In this document: positions 1 to 8,113 of the stretch, one piece after another
How positions within the stretch are numbered: position 1 is the first letter of the stretch
Layout: every line of letters begins with the position of its first letter
Assembly (NCBI GenBank): GCA_964486335.1
Contig: CAZAMB010000007.1
Coordinates: 124,001 to 188,000, forward strand
Source of the DNA: CAZAMB01 sp964486335
Lineage (GTDB): Bacteria; Planctomycetota; Phycisphaerae; UBA1845
Direction: 5' to 3'
Length of the DNA: 64,000 nucleotides
Notes under the pieces: model-generated
What the model was told of the DNA's origin: nothing
Database searches by the model: none
The model's input: only the letters and a program-made list of their open reading frames with translations
Translations under genes and position numbers: made by a program

Positions 1-1
1 A

Positions 2-109
2 CAGCGCATCGGCGTAGCGCTGTCGGAGGAGTTCCAACTCGAACCCGAACAGACGACGACGGCCATCATCACCCATCACCGCCAGGCAAAGTACTTTAAC
101 GTCCGTTGA
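2..109 (+). CDS. C-terminal end of an unidentified protein
   Basis: An open frame enters from the left edge and stops at TGA 107-109, giving 35 codons that end ...HHRQAKYFNVR. The residue mix (charged, no low complexity) and the other two frames stopping earlier or reading poorly suggest real coding sequence. Nothing in this short tail identifies a family. It points toward moaC, which lies on the opposite strand 38 bp further on, so the two genes are convergent. Confidence 0.5.
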   Translation, partial: QRIGVALSEEFQLEPEQTTTAIITHHRQAKYFNVR

Positions 110-147
110 AGATGCAGGGATCTTCCGGCTTTTCGTGGCAGACGGTT

Positions 148-645
148 TTACCGGCTTCGGCGATATTCACCGCTTTTGCCGCCCGTTTTTCGTTCAAGCT
201 GAATCGGTCCGATGATGACTGACTTGTCCAGCGATTTGACCATATCGTAAACCGTCAACGCGGCCGCCGAAACACCGACCAGCGATTCCATTTCAACTCC
301 GGTTCGCGCCGTCGCGCCGGCCCGACAGGTAATCCGCAAACCGTCCCGTCCCATCCGCTCAAACTCAATCTGCACGGCGTCGAGCGGCAGGGTGTGGCAC
401 AACGGAACCCACTCCGGGGTTCGCTTGGCGGCCTGGATGCCGGCGATGCGCGCCACGGCCAGTCCCTCCCCTTTTGGGAGTGAGCCTTTCCATAGCGCGT
501 CGCGTACCGCCGCACGCATTCGCACGGTCGCCGTTGCCACGGCTTCGCGCCGCGTAATCTCCTTGCTGGAAACGTCAACCATCCGAGCGACCCCGTGGTC
601 GTCGATGTGTGAAAGAGCCATCCGCCTTTTCGCCTTCGGACTCAT
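148..645 (-). CDS. moaC: Cyclic pyranopterin monophosphate synthase MoaC
   Basis: MoaC works with MoaA in the first step of molybdenum cofactor synthesis, closing the ring of the GTP-derived intermediate to give cyclic pyranopterin monophosphate in the cytosol. The 165-residue product has the family signatures: PLCHTLPLD near residue 84 (usual form PLCHPLPL), GVEMESLVGVSAAALTVYDM and the C-terminal TGGKSG. The aspartate and lysine of YDMVKSLDK match the conserved catalytic region. The frame stays open upstream to 795, but family homology begins only at ALSHIDDHGVARMVDVS. ATG 645 is preceded by GAAGGA at good spacing, so it is chosen; ATG 621 is the alternative. No other moa gene is visible in the window. 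Confidence 0.93.
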   Translation of the reverse strand: MSPKAKRRMALSHIDDHGVARMVDVSSKEITRREAVATATVRMRAAVRDALWKGSLPKGEGLAVARIAGIQAAKRTPEWVPLCHTLPLDAVQIEFERMGRDGLRITCRAGATARTGVEMESLVGVSAAALTVYDMVKSLDKSVIIGPIQLERKTGGKSGEYRRSR

Positions 646-764
646 GGTCGGCCAATCCTTCAGTCGCCGTGATAGCGGAGCCCGTACTCCTTCGTCGGAT
701 AACGGTGCAGTTTTCTCAGCGACAGGCCGATGTTTATCGGTATGGGCCGTGGAGTCAATCCAAG

Positions 765-1262
765 ATGATTCGACCGATTCTCGCATCCGATACAACGATC
801 ATGTCGGATTCCCTTTCCACGGTGTACGCGGGCAGGCTGCGCCCGCCTGTTGATCGCTCGCTCACCACGCGAGTCGTCGAGTGGATAGCGGAGTCCCGCT
901 CGCATCGCGTGCTGTGTCTCGTCACGGCCATTTGGCTGCTCAACGCATTTGATCTGACGCTCACGATCCTCGCCCACCAGCAGGGCATGTTGACCGAGGA
1001 AAACCCCCTCGCCCGAAAGCTGCTGAACAGCGGGCCGGTCTTTCTGACTCTTTTCAAAGTCGGACTGGTTCTGATTGGCAGTTATCCCTTGTTGCGTTTC
1101 CGAACCGCGCGCATCACCGAAATGGCCTCGCTGGTCATCCTTATCGCCTACGCACTGCTCGCGGTTCATTGGTCGGAATGCTACGAACTCTATGCGCTGA
1201 CAGCCAGTGGGCCGGTGAACGTCGCCGAAATCGACGCGATCGGCAGTATTCACTCGCCCTAA
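765..1262 (+). CDS. Small multi-span membrane protein, DUF5658-like
   Basis: A 165-residue protein with three to four hydrophobic segments, roughly residues 45-65, 85-105 and 115-135. Its core pattern, LNAFDLTLTILAHQ followed by a loop ending ENPLARKLL and then a helix starting FLTLFKVGLVLIG, resembles the DUF5658 membrane family of unknown function. That assignment is from memory of the pattern. The first 30 residues are poorly conserved-looking, so the start is uncertain: ATG 765 follows GGAG 10 bp upstream, while ATG 801 has no clear ribosome site. The gene begins divergently from moaC and converges on the carboxypeptidase gene. Its function is unknown. Confidence 0.7.
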   Translation: MIRPILASDTTIMSDSLSTVYAGRLRPPVDRSLTTRVVEWIAESRSHRVLCLVTAIWLLNAFDLTLTILAHQQGMLTEENPLARKLLNSGPVFLTLFKVGLVLIGSYPLLRFRTARITEMASLVILIAYALLAVHWSECYELYALTASGPVNVAEIDAIGSIHSP

Positions 1263-1330
1263 ACGGCATTCAAACGCGGACTGGTTTGTCCACCTCAGAG
1301 AACCCCGGCTGCTGCCGGAATCGCCTCCAC

Positions 1331-4207
1331 TCAAGGGCAATTTGATTGGGCGGCAAAGGGATATGGAGTCGCCTTGAACGCGTCGAGCGCCATCGTCACA
1401 TCCGCGAAATCGACAACGAAATCCGGATTGGCTGGGCGAAGGTCGCAACGGGCGATGGAATTGGCTTGGGGCAATCCGCGGAACCGATCGACCACGCCGG
1501 CGATATCACCAAAATTGACCACGCCGAGCGGGTCCGTTACGTCTCCCCATACCAGCGTCCGAGCTGCGGAGTAGATCGATACGTCGTCGCCGCCATACTC
1601 CGTCCGAAATCGATACGTTCGCTCGGGGGCCACACGCTGGTCTGCAACGTGAATCGTACCCCAGGCCGATGGCGTGCGAAAAATGGGCGCGGGCACCAGA
1701 CGTGCGATCTTGGCAGCGGCAAGATCCGGCTTCGAATCGAAGTCGACGTACATCGCCAAACAGGGTTGGTCTGGGGACGTGATGTGCAGCGCGACCGGCA
1801 GACCTCCTGAAGGCGGAGTCACGGCCAGGTAGCGCGATCCCTCCACCGCGACCAGCGGGGCGGCGAATTGCGCGCAAGCCCCGAAAACCGGCGGCGACGA
1901 CGAATCGTTCCATGCGGCGTGAAAGTCCGACCAGTCAGCGCAATCCACGTCTCCATCCAGGTCGAAGTCGAATACGTCGCACCCCGGGCCGAATGCTCCG
2001 CCTGACCCCGAAAAACATGGAGTGAATGCGGCGAAATCGCCCGGCCCCACGACGCCGTCCCCGTTCACGTCTCCCGCTGTAGAGCGGCATTCGTCGCTCT
2101 TCAATCGAATATCGTCGATATTCCAGCCGCAATAAGCGATCACGGAATCCGTCGGCCCCATCGACCATCGAAGGTAAACCGCGGGACGGTTGTCGGCCAC
2201 TGAGGAAATGTCAAACTCCTGATAGGTCCACGCGGAGTCCGTCACCGCCGACGTGTTCTGCCACACCGTCACCCAGTTCACGCCGTCATTACTCACGCGA
2301 ACGGTTGCTCGATCCCATGTCGGGTCTTCGACTCCAAGCCATCGCATGAAGGAAAGTCGCACTCGAGACCGCCCCGTACAATCGATTGGCGGAGAAGTCA
2401 GGTGCTGTTCCGTCATTCCGTTGGCATAATCACCGGAAAGGTTGTAACCGTAGACATGGGTGCCCGTGAAACCGGACGTCGGATCGGGCGAACCCCCTTG
2501 CGTCCCGCCGCTGCCTGTCGGGATTCCCCAGGCCCATTGTCCTTGCACGCTCCATCCCGGGTTGATGCCGAGGGGTTGGTCAAAAAATGCCGTCGTGCTG
2601 CTGACCACCGTCGCCGAATGCACTCCTTGACTCGGTGCGCCCGTCGGATGGGCGATTTGCGTTCCGCTCGAACCCTGCAACGTGAAATAGAAATTCGGCG
2701 TACCCAGACAGTTCATGGCGGGAAGCACGGCTTCATATTGAGAACCGCCAATATGCGTCAGCGGCGACGACTGGAAAGGCCCCGTTCCATTCGCGCGATA
2801 GTGAATGCGAAACGTCCCCGCGACCGGCGTCTCAAACTGCGACACCGTCACCACGGGAATCACCGTTGGCTGACCCGTCGTCAGGCGATCGGGCACGCCG
2901 TTGGGAAACTCCAGCCGAATCGGAGAGCGGACCCAATCGGAGTTCGCCAGGTGTAGCAACGCTCCCGTCAGTTCTTGGTTGCTTGGAACAATCTGGTCTG
3001 CCGGCAGCGTAAAACCAAAAAAACCCGTGTCGCGCAGCTCAAATGTGTACGAGAGGATGTTCCGCTCCGCGTAAGTCCAGTCCACCGATATGCCGCTGGC
3101 CGGATAGATTGTTGAGTAAACCGGCCCCGCCGTGAACGGCGTTCCGAAAACGGACGAGATCAGGTTCCGCATCGTGTTGCCGATCTCGCTGTATACGGAT
3201 TGATCGGGTGAATGTGTGGAAGTATACCCAAAAGGCCAAAGAACCAGTTGAGAATAACTGTGGATGTCCAGTTGCGCACGAATATTCGGCCGGCTGAGGA
3301 AGAAATCTCGAAGTACTTGCGTTTCCGGCTCGGAAAAGGGTGCACTGCCGCGATACGTTTCCGTATTGCTTACGCCGCTCGACCCCGCGCCGCCCCAGCC
3401 GACGCTCCAATTGCGGTTCAGGTCGACCCCAAATGTTCCGTTGCCGTTGCTGCGTCGGTTCTTTCGCCAGTAGCGATCCGTCGAACGCGAATACTCGTAG
3501 CCGTCCACGTTGAACACGGGTATCAGATAGAACTCGACGTTGTTCACTAGGTTCGTTACGGCTGAGTCCAAGCCGTATTGACTGAGCAGGTGACGCGCGA
3601 AGTAGGTCGGCACCGTTGTCGTGATCCACTCCCGCGCGTGCTCACCGCCGAAATACACGACACCCGGCTTGTTCGACGTGGCCGAGTTCGTGACCCGAAG
3701 GCCCCAAATGGTTCGGCCCTGAAGTGTCGTCCCTATGTTCACCATGGACGCAAGATTCGGATAACGTAGGACCAGTTCGTTCATGTACCAGACGATGCTG
3801 TTCGTGCCCGTATAGGGTCGGTAATCGAGGAAAAAATCCGAAAACGGATCCCCCGTCGACAGCGCTGCCACTCGTCCCTCATTCTGCACTCGCCGCAATT
3901 CCTCGACCGCCTGTACATCCTCAATACGGACCTGAACGCTGAGTCCCAATTGTTTGAGGTCGTCGATTTGTTTCTTTGTGACGACCATGTCCAGTGGTCC
4001 AAGCCCGATGTGGCAATTGTTGACTTGGATACCCATGCGTTCGATCGCCTGAAGCTGGGCTTGGGTTCGGACCACGGTCCGCACTTCGCTATAACCGTCG
4101 TATCGACGTGGGGCCTCGGCACTGCTGACCGACGCGCAAATGAAATAGGCAAGGAAGACCCAAGACGCGACGGCGGCTCGGCCGAAGGAGAATGGTCGCA
4201 TTTTCAT
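1331..4207 (-). CDS. Secreted M14 zinc carboxypeptidase with dockerin-like repeats
   Basis: A 958-residue exported metallopeptidase. A signal peptide covers about residues 1-31 (MKMRPFSFGRAA, a hydrophobic run, then SSAEA). The M14 catalytic domain spans about residues 120-420 and carries the complete carboxypeptidase A set: zinc ligands H190 and E193 in EHAREW, and H316 in DIHSYS; substrate-binding N264-R265 in VDLNRNW; Y379; and catalytic E390 in FELRDTG. A jelly-roll or MAM-like domain follows. Then come GDVNGDGVVGPGDF and FDLDGDVDCADW, calcium-loop repeats of the dockerin type common in planctomycete secreted proteins, and a second similar pair near the end. ATG 4207 has GAGGGG upstream and starts the signal peptide; an upstream in-frame start at 4300 would bury it. 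There is no PEP-CTERM tail. Confidence 0.93.
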   Translation of the reverse strand: MKMRPFSFGRAAVASWVFLAYFICASVSSAEAPRRYDGYSEVRTVVRTQAQLQAIERMGIQVNNCHIGLGPLDMVVTKKQIDDLKQLGLSVQVRIEDVQAVEELRRVQNEGRVAALSTGDPFSDFFLDYRPYTGTNSIVWYMNELVLRYPNLASMVNIGTTLQGRTIWGLRVTNSATSNKPGVVYFGGEHAREWITTTVPTYFARHLLSQYGLDSAVTNLVNNVEFYLIPVFNVDGYEYSRSTDRYWRKNRRSNGNGTFGVDLNRNWSVGWGGAGSSGVSNTETYRGSAPFSEPETQVLRDFFLSRPNIRAQLDIHSYSQLVLWPFGYTSTHSPDQSVYSEIGNTMRNLISSVFGTPFTAGPVYSTIYPASGISVDWTYAERNILSYTFELRDTGFFGFTLPADQIVPSNQELTGALLHLANSDWVRSPIRLEFPNGVPDRLTTGQPTVIPVVTVSQFETPVAGTFRIHYRANGTGPFQSSPLTHIGGSQYEAVLPAMNCLGTPNFYFTLQGSSGTQIAHPTGAPSQGVHSATVVSSTTAFFDQPLGINPGWSVQGQWAWGIPTGSGGTQGGSPDPTSGFTGTHVYGYNLSGDYANGMTEQHLTSPPIDCTGRSRVRLSFMRWLGVEDPTWDRATVRVSNDGVNWVTVWQNTSAVTDSAWTYQEFDISSVADNRPAVYLRWSMGPTDSVIAYCGWNIDDIRLKSDECRSTAGDVNGDGVVGPGDFAAFTPCFSGSGGAFGPGCDVFDFDLDGDVDCADWSDFHAAWNDSSSPPVFGACAQFAAPLVAVEGSRYLAVTPPSGGLPVALHITSPDQPCLAMYVDFDSKPDLAAAKIARLVPAPIFRTPSAWGTIHVADQRVAPERTYRFRTEYGGDDVSIYSAARTLVWGDVTDPLGVVNFGDIAGVVDRFRGLPQANSIARCDLRPANPDFVVDFADVTMALDAFKATPYPFAAQSNCP

Positions 4208-4500
4208 CGGTTGTTTTCCCCTCGGTCGGCCTGCGGATCGTCGCGCCCCCTGACGGCTACCCATTTTAACCGCTTCGGGCGACGAATCAAAGCCAACCAA
4301 TTCACAATGAAGCGGCGGACCTCTTTTTTCGGTCTGTCACGAAACCGTCACGGTAAGCTGGTCCCCTTGTACGCCAAGGCCATTTAGGGCACATTGAAGC
4401 GTCATTAGGAGGCGGTAACAGTACCTCAAGGAAACCTCGTTTTTCCGAATCGCCGAACGAATCGAGCGTGAATTCAATGTCCGTTCACAGGATCAATAGA

Positions 4501-5136
4501 ATGAGAAACCGGTGGTTCCTACTCTTCGTAACAATCGGTCTCGTCGGAGGATGCGCTACGTCCGGGTCGACGGGCGACCCCTCGGGATCGACTCGTCAAT
4601 CTGCAAAGACGTCGGACGACTCCATCGAACTGTCCGACGCTCATGGTCCGCAGCCGATTCCGGTTGATGATGCCGCCCCAACCGAGATCGAGGAGGAAAA
4701 CTATCCCAGCGGACCGCTTTGGAAACGCGTCGAAGGCAAGCGCGCAAAGGACGGAACGTTCGTCCCCCACGGTTTGACGACGACTTGGTATGAATCCGGT
4801 CAAAAGTGGACTGAAACGACGTTCCGCAACGGCGTGCAACACGGCGAGCGTAGAACCTGGTTTACCACCGGGGTCGAATGGTCGATCGGGTCCTATGACA
4901 ATGGAGTTGAAAACGGCACTTGGACCGCCTTCCATCACAACGGGGAAAAGGCCCGGGAATGGCGCCTCGATCATGGCGTCTGGAATGGTCCTTACAAGGA
5001 ATGGCATCCCAATGGCCGGACCCGACTTGAAGTCACATTCGTGGACGGCCTTCGGCAGGGCGTCATGAGATTCTACGACGAAGAAGGTCGTGAGCAGCCT
5101 GGGACAGACTTCATCGACGGCGTGGAACAGCCTTAA
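4501..5136 (+). CDS. MORN-variant repeat lipoprotein (YwqK type)
   Basis: A 211-residue predicted lipoprotein. The N-terminus is MRNRWFLLFVTIGLVGGC with the lipobox cysteine at 18. A Ser/Thr/Asp-rich linker follows, then about five MORN_2-type repeats from about residue 75 to the end: WYESGQKWTETTFRNGVQHG, WFTTGVEWSIGSYDNGVENG, FHHNGEKAREWRLDHGVWNG and WHPNGRTRLEVTFVDGLRQG. Such repeats are usually annotated 'toxin-antitoxin YwqK family antitoxin', but no toxin gene lies beside it, so that label should not be taken as function. ATG 4501 has AGGA 8 bp upstream; ATG 4477 and GTG 4468 are alternatives. It probably sits at the envelope, and its role is unknown. Confidence 0.8.
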   Translation: MRNRWFLLFVTIGLVGGCATSGSTGDPSGSTRQSAKTSDDSIELSDAHGPQPIPVDDAAPTEIEEENYPSGPLWKRVEGKRAKDGTFVPHGLTTTWYESGQKWTETTFRNGVQHGERRTWFTTGVEWSIGSYDNGVENGTWTAFHHNGEKAREWRLDHGVWNGPYKEWHPNGRTRLEVTFVDGLRQGVMRFYDEEGREQPGTDFIDGVEQP

Positions 5137-5177
5137 CTGACGCTTCTTCCCTTTTCTAGAGCAATCCTAGTCCAATC

Positions 5178-5209
5178 GTAACGAGCCGCGGACTTCATTC
5201 CGCGCGGAC
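5178..5209 (+). repeat. REP-like palindrome, copy A
   Basis: The core pairs as CGCGGA / TCCGCG around a CTTCAT loop, inside the shared frame GTAACGAGC...GCGGAC. The extended unit continues to about 5250 (...CCGCTACGTTTGCACTGG), as in copies D, F and H. It lies between two convergent genes, a usual place for REP elements. The remaining bases of this 307-bp gap show nothing else. Confidence 0.8.
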
Positions 5210-5443
5210 GCCCGGAGAGTTTGGCGAGTCATCCGCTACGTTTGCACTGGATACGCTCTAACGAGGTTGCTTGATGAATCGCCGACCGCGCCTGCCTCGA
5301 CGATTGTGTTCAGGTCGCGAAGGGCTCTTTGCAGTCCCTTGATGCCGGGTGTTTCGAGGGATGACCGGAACGTTGCCTTCGGAGCGGAATCATTGACGTA
5401 TTCGAACCCGGCATCAGTATGACAAGCGGATGCGAACGCGGCG

Positions 5444-6079
5444 TCAGTTGTTTTCGATCGGCGGCGCGCCCGGCGAAGGCTCAACGGCTACGTTGATTTC
5501 CAGAAGTCGAATCAACGCTCGGGCGTCGAAAGGTTTGCTGAGGTAGCCTCCGAATCCTTCTTGCAACAATGCTTGCCCGCGCGAATCGTCAAGGTCTTTT
5601 CCCATGCCGATCAGACATGGCGTCGGTGTCTGCGGCAATGTACGCACGAATCGCACTACATCGCGGGCCGTTACGACGGACGACGCCACATCCACGATCA
5701 CTGCGTGCGGCTTGAAACCGGCCGCCGCGGCGCCGGCCTCCAGCGCTCCGGTCGCCAGGGCGACTTCAAACCCCCCGTCGCGTTGCAGCACTTCGCGGAG
5801 GTTTTCGCCAAAGGAGATATCGCCGTCCATGACGAGGAGTCGAAGGCGACCGCTTTCGAGGCCGTTGAGCGGAATGTTGTGGGCCCGCATGAACCGCACA
5901 AGCTGATCAAGGGGAATCCGTCGGTCCTTGCTGCCTGGAATGCGATAGCCCCGCAGTTGGCCGGAATCGAACCACTTCGATACGGTTCGCGGGGCGACGT
6001 TGCAGATTCTTGCGACTTCGCCCGTTGTCAAAACGTTTTTTCGCGAAACCATGACCGTCGAGCCGCTAAAAGAACTCAT
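5444..6079 (-). CDS. HTH (excisionase/MerR-like) - receiver domain regulator
   Basis: A 211-residue two-domain regulator. Residues about 16-65 form an excisionase-type winged helix (VLTTGEVARICNVAPRTVSK, then the KDRRIPLDQL strand). Residues about 80-200 form a response-regulator receiver with acidic D85/D87, phospho-acceptor D130 in HAVIVDV and K182 in LSKPFD. The order, DNA-binding domain first, is the reverse of the usual response regulator. No histidine kinase gene is nearby, so its sensor is unknown. The start is weakly supported: ATG 6079 is chosen, with ATG 6052 and TTG 6094 in the same frame. None has a good ribosome site. Confidence 0.85.
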   Translation of the reverse strand: MSSFSGSTVMVSRKNVLTTGEVARICNVAPRTVSKWFDSGQLRGYRIPGSKDRRIPLDQLVRFMRAHNIPLNGLESGRLRLLVMDGDISFGENLREVLQRDGGFEVALATGALEAGAAAAGFKPHAVIVDVASSVVTARDVVRFVRTLPQTPTPCLIGMGKDLDDSRGQALLQEGFGGYLSKPFDARALIRLLEINVAVEPSPGAPPIENN

Positions 6080-6406
6080 GAACCGGTTCGTCAATGCACA
6101 CGAGTTTATCGGCAGTGGCGGCCTCCGACTGATACAATCGATACAGTCGATGCATGCGTTTCAAAGGCCTCATTGGCCAATGACCGAAGAGCGTACGCAC
6201 AGTGCATAGAAGTCCGGTCACGGTCCGTTAATGCCCTGCCAGTTCCTGCGGCTCTGATTGTCTTGGGGGCATTCGCGTCCTGGGACAAAACCGTGACCGT
6301 GGAATAACCGTTGAAACCAGTGAGGATTGAAAGCAAACACCTTAGGGGCAGGTTCCTACATCTCAAAACGCCGGTGGTGGGCAGAGGTCACCCGATCACT
6401 CAACAA
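6080..6406. other. Intergenic region with a 10-bp inverted repeat
   Basis: No convincing gene is seen between the regulator and the LysM gene, which share the minus strand. The one structured element is a perfect inverted repeat, CGGTCACGGT at 6215-6224 and ACCGTGACCG at 6290-6299, separated by 65 nt. It could be a spaced operator or a long hairpin. It lies downstream of the LysM gene and upstream of the regulator. Confidence 0.4.
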
Positions 6407-7525
6407 TTACGATTCGGGAAGAACCACTTTCTGACCCGGTTGAAGCGCGGTCGGGTCACCCCGAACGAGAGTATCATTCAAGCTCAAGAGTTCTTTCCAC
6501 CGGGCTGCATTGCCGAGCTGTGTTCTCGCGATGCTATAGAAACTATCTCCCGACTTGACCGTATAATACCGCTTGCCGTCCGAGGTCCGCGCGACGACGG
6601 TGGTGTCGCTGGTGCGCGGTGCCGCCGAGGCCTCACCCCGGTTAAATGCATTCGTCGGCAAGGGCGGAATCTTGACCAAGGATCCAAGCCGAAGAACGTT
6701 CGGATTGGTGAGTTCCGGGTTGGCGTCCGCCAAAACGCTCGCAAACTTCTGGTCTCCGTAGTAGGCCTGTGCCAGCGAAGAAAGTGAGTCGCCCGGTTGA
6801 ACACGGTGCGTTTCCACCGCTGCTTTTGATGCGTCGGCACTCGAAGAGGGCCGTCGATCAGCAGTGGTTGCCGAAGGCGTCGATGTAACCGGCGGAGCCG
6901 TTACGGACGGCGATTGGGCGGCCACGGCCGGCTTCGGATCAACGGGTTGATCCGTTCGCGGCGTGGGACTGCTGGTGAGCGGCGTCATCGTTGGACTGCC
7001 CGGCCCGCCCACGCTTGGTGTCGGCTTGGCCAGCGTGTTGTCCGGAGCGACGGGGTTCGCGCCGGCTACCGGCGTTGGATTGGCCGTACGTTCTTGCGCA
7101 ACCGAAGGAGACGGCTCTGAAAGCGGTGACGTTGGAATTGGGACCGTCGTCGGCGTCGTCGAACTCATTCCAGCCGGAGTTCCCGTGCCGGCTGGCGCGG
7201 TCGTACTTGTTGTCGCAGGAGACGCATTGCCGGGCGCGGTCGACCCGACTGGGCGCGGCTGTCCAGTCAGCCCGGACGGCGTACGATTCCCTCCTGTCGT
7301 GGCATCGCGCGACGCCGGGTTGGGCCGCACCGGATTCGATGAACTGTTAGGGCCCTGTGGCGGAGTCGTGGTCTTGGGTTTGATCGGCGATGCGGACGGC
7401 GACTTGCCGTTACCGTCGGCAATGGGAATGGGCGTTTGATCACCGCCGCGAAACGCGAAGTATCCGCCACCCGCCAAAACAAGAATCAATGCAAATATGA
7501 CGCCCAATTTGACATCCGTGCGCAT
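6407..7525 (-). CDS. Membrane-anchored protein with two LysM domains
   Basis: A 372-residue envelope protein. One N-terminal transmembrane segment (VKLGVIFALILVLAGGGYFAF, about residues 5-25) is followed by a disordered Pro/Ser/Thr-rich stretch of about 200 residues and two C-terminal LysM domains: about 240-289 (HRVQPGDSLSSLAQAYYG) and 319-372 (YYTVKSGDSFYSIA). LysM domains bind the glycan of peptidoglycan, so the linker probably spans the periplasm. The start is firm: ATG 7525 follows GGAAGGAG at ideal spacing, and the longer frame to 7591 adds an unlikely Gly/Arg tail. No catalytic domain is present. Confidence 0.9.
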   Translation of the reverse strand: MRTDVKLGVIFALILVLAGGGYFAFRGGDQTPIPIADGNGKSPSASPIKPKTTTPPQGPNSSSNPVRPNPASRDATTGGNRTPSGLTGQPRPVGSTAPGNASPATTSTTAPAGTGTPAGMSSTTPTTVPIPTSPLSEPSPSVAQERTANPTPVAGANPVAPDNTLAKPTPSVGGPGSPTMTPLTSSPTPRTDQPVDPKPAVAAQSPSVTAPPVTSTPSATTADRRPSSSADASKAAVETHRVQPGDSLSSLAQAYYGDQKFASVLADANPELTNPNVLRLGSLVKIPPLPTNAFNRGEASAAPRTSDTTVVARTSDGKRYYTVKSGDSFYSIARTQLGNAARWKELLSLNDTLVRGDPTALQPGQKVVLPES

Positions 7526-8113
7526 GGCAAACTCCTTCCGACATGAACGCCGCTGATTTCTTCCGCCACCCCCGCCAAACCACTGCGTCAAGAGTCATCA
7601 GGAACTCAACGAGACAATAATTTCCCTCTCGCGAGCCGAGCAGTTGGTCACAAACGAACCAACCAAAATGTTACGAGAAAGAAGAACCGTCGAGTCTTGG
7701 CCCCAGTGTAATCGGCGGCCAGTTATCGGTCAACATTCATGATCCAATCACGCGAATCACAAACGACCGAATTGGAACGCGCCAACCTGGTTTCGGACGC
7801 GAATCCTCATCAAGCCCCTGCCGGCGGTCCAATTCCCGGACCACGTCGATTCGACGATTGAGGCATCGATATTTTGCACCGGTGAAGTTTGCCCGTTTTT
7901 CAGAGCCGCGATCGTAAGGGGGCGGTTTTTTCGCTGGAGAATCGTGCCCACCGCTCACGCGAGCGGCTCGGCTCAAAGTTGACCGGTACCCTATTTTTCT
8001 TGCCCGATCGACCCATTGAATTGTAGGTTGGATGCGTACCCATGCGCCGTTCCGGAGTTTCGCTCGAACCGCCGCCGCGGCGCGCCTGTCTGCCGAAAAG
8101 GGGGAGGAATTCC
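7526..8113. other. Divergent intergenic region
   Basis: 588 bp separate the LysM gene (leftward) and the TadG-like gene (rightward), so promoters for both should lie here. A TTGACC sits near 7979 in AAAGTTGACCGG but no matching -10 box is seen at normal spacing. Short frames of 60-120 codons here look like noise: they have no ribosome sites and show biased composition. A strong ribosome site, GGGGGAGGAATTCC, directly precedes ATG 8114. Confidence 0.5.

Noticed and set aside
392..853. Open frame on the plus strand opposite moaC
   Set aside because: It runs antisense through the conserved MoaC motifs; composition and lack of a ribosome site mark it as a shadow.
4477..5136. Label of the MORN-repeat lipoprotein as a toxin-antitoxin component
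   Set aside because: The name comes from automatic annotation of YwqK relatives. There is no toxin gene beside it, and the signal peptide and repeats fit an envelope protein.
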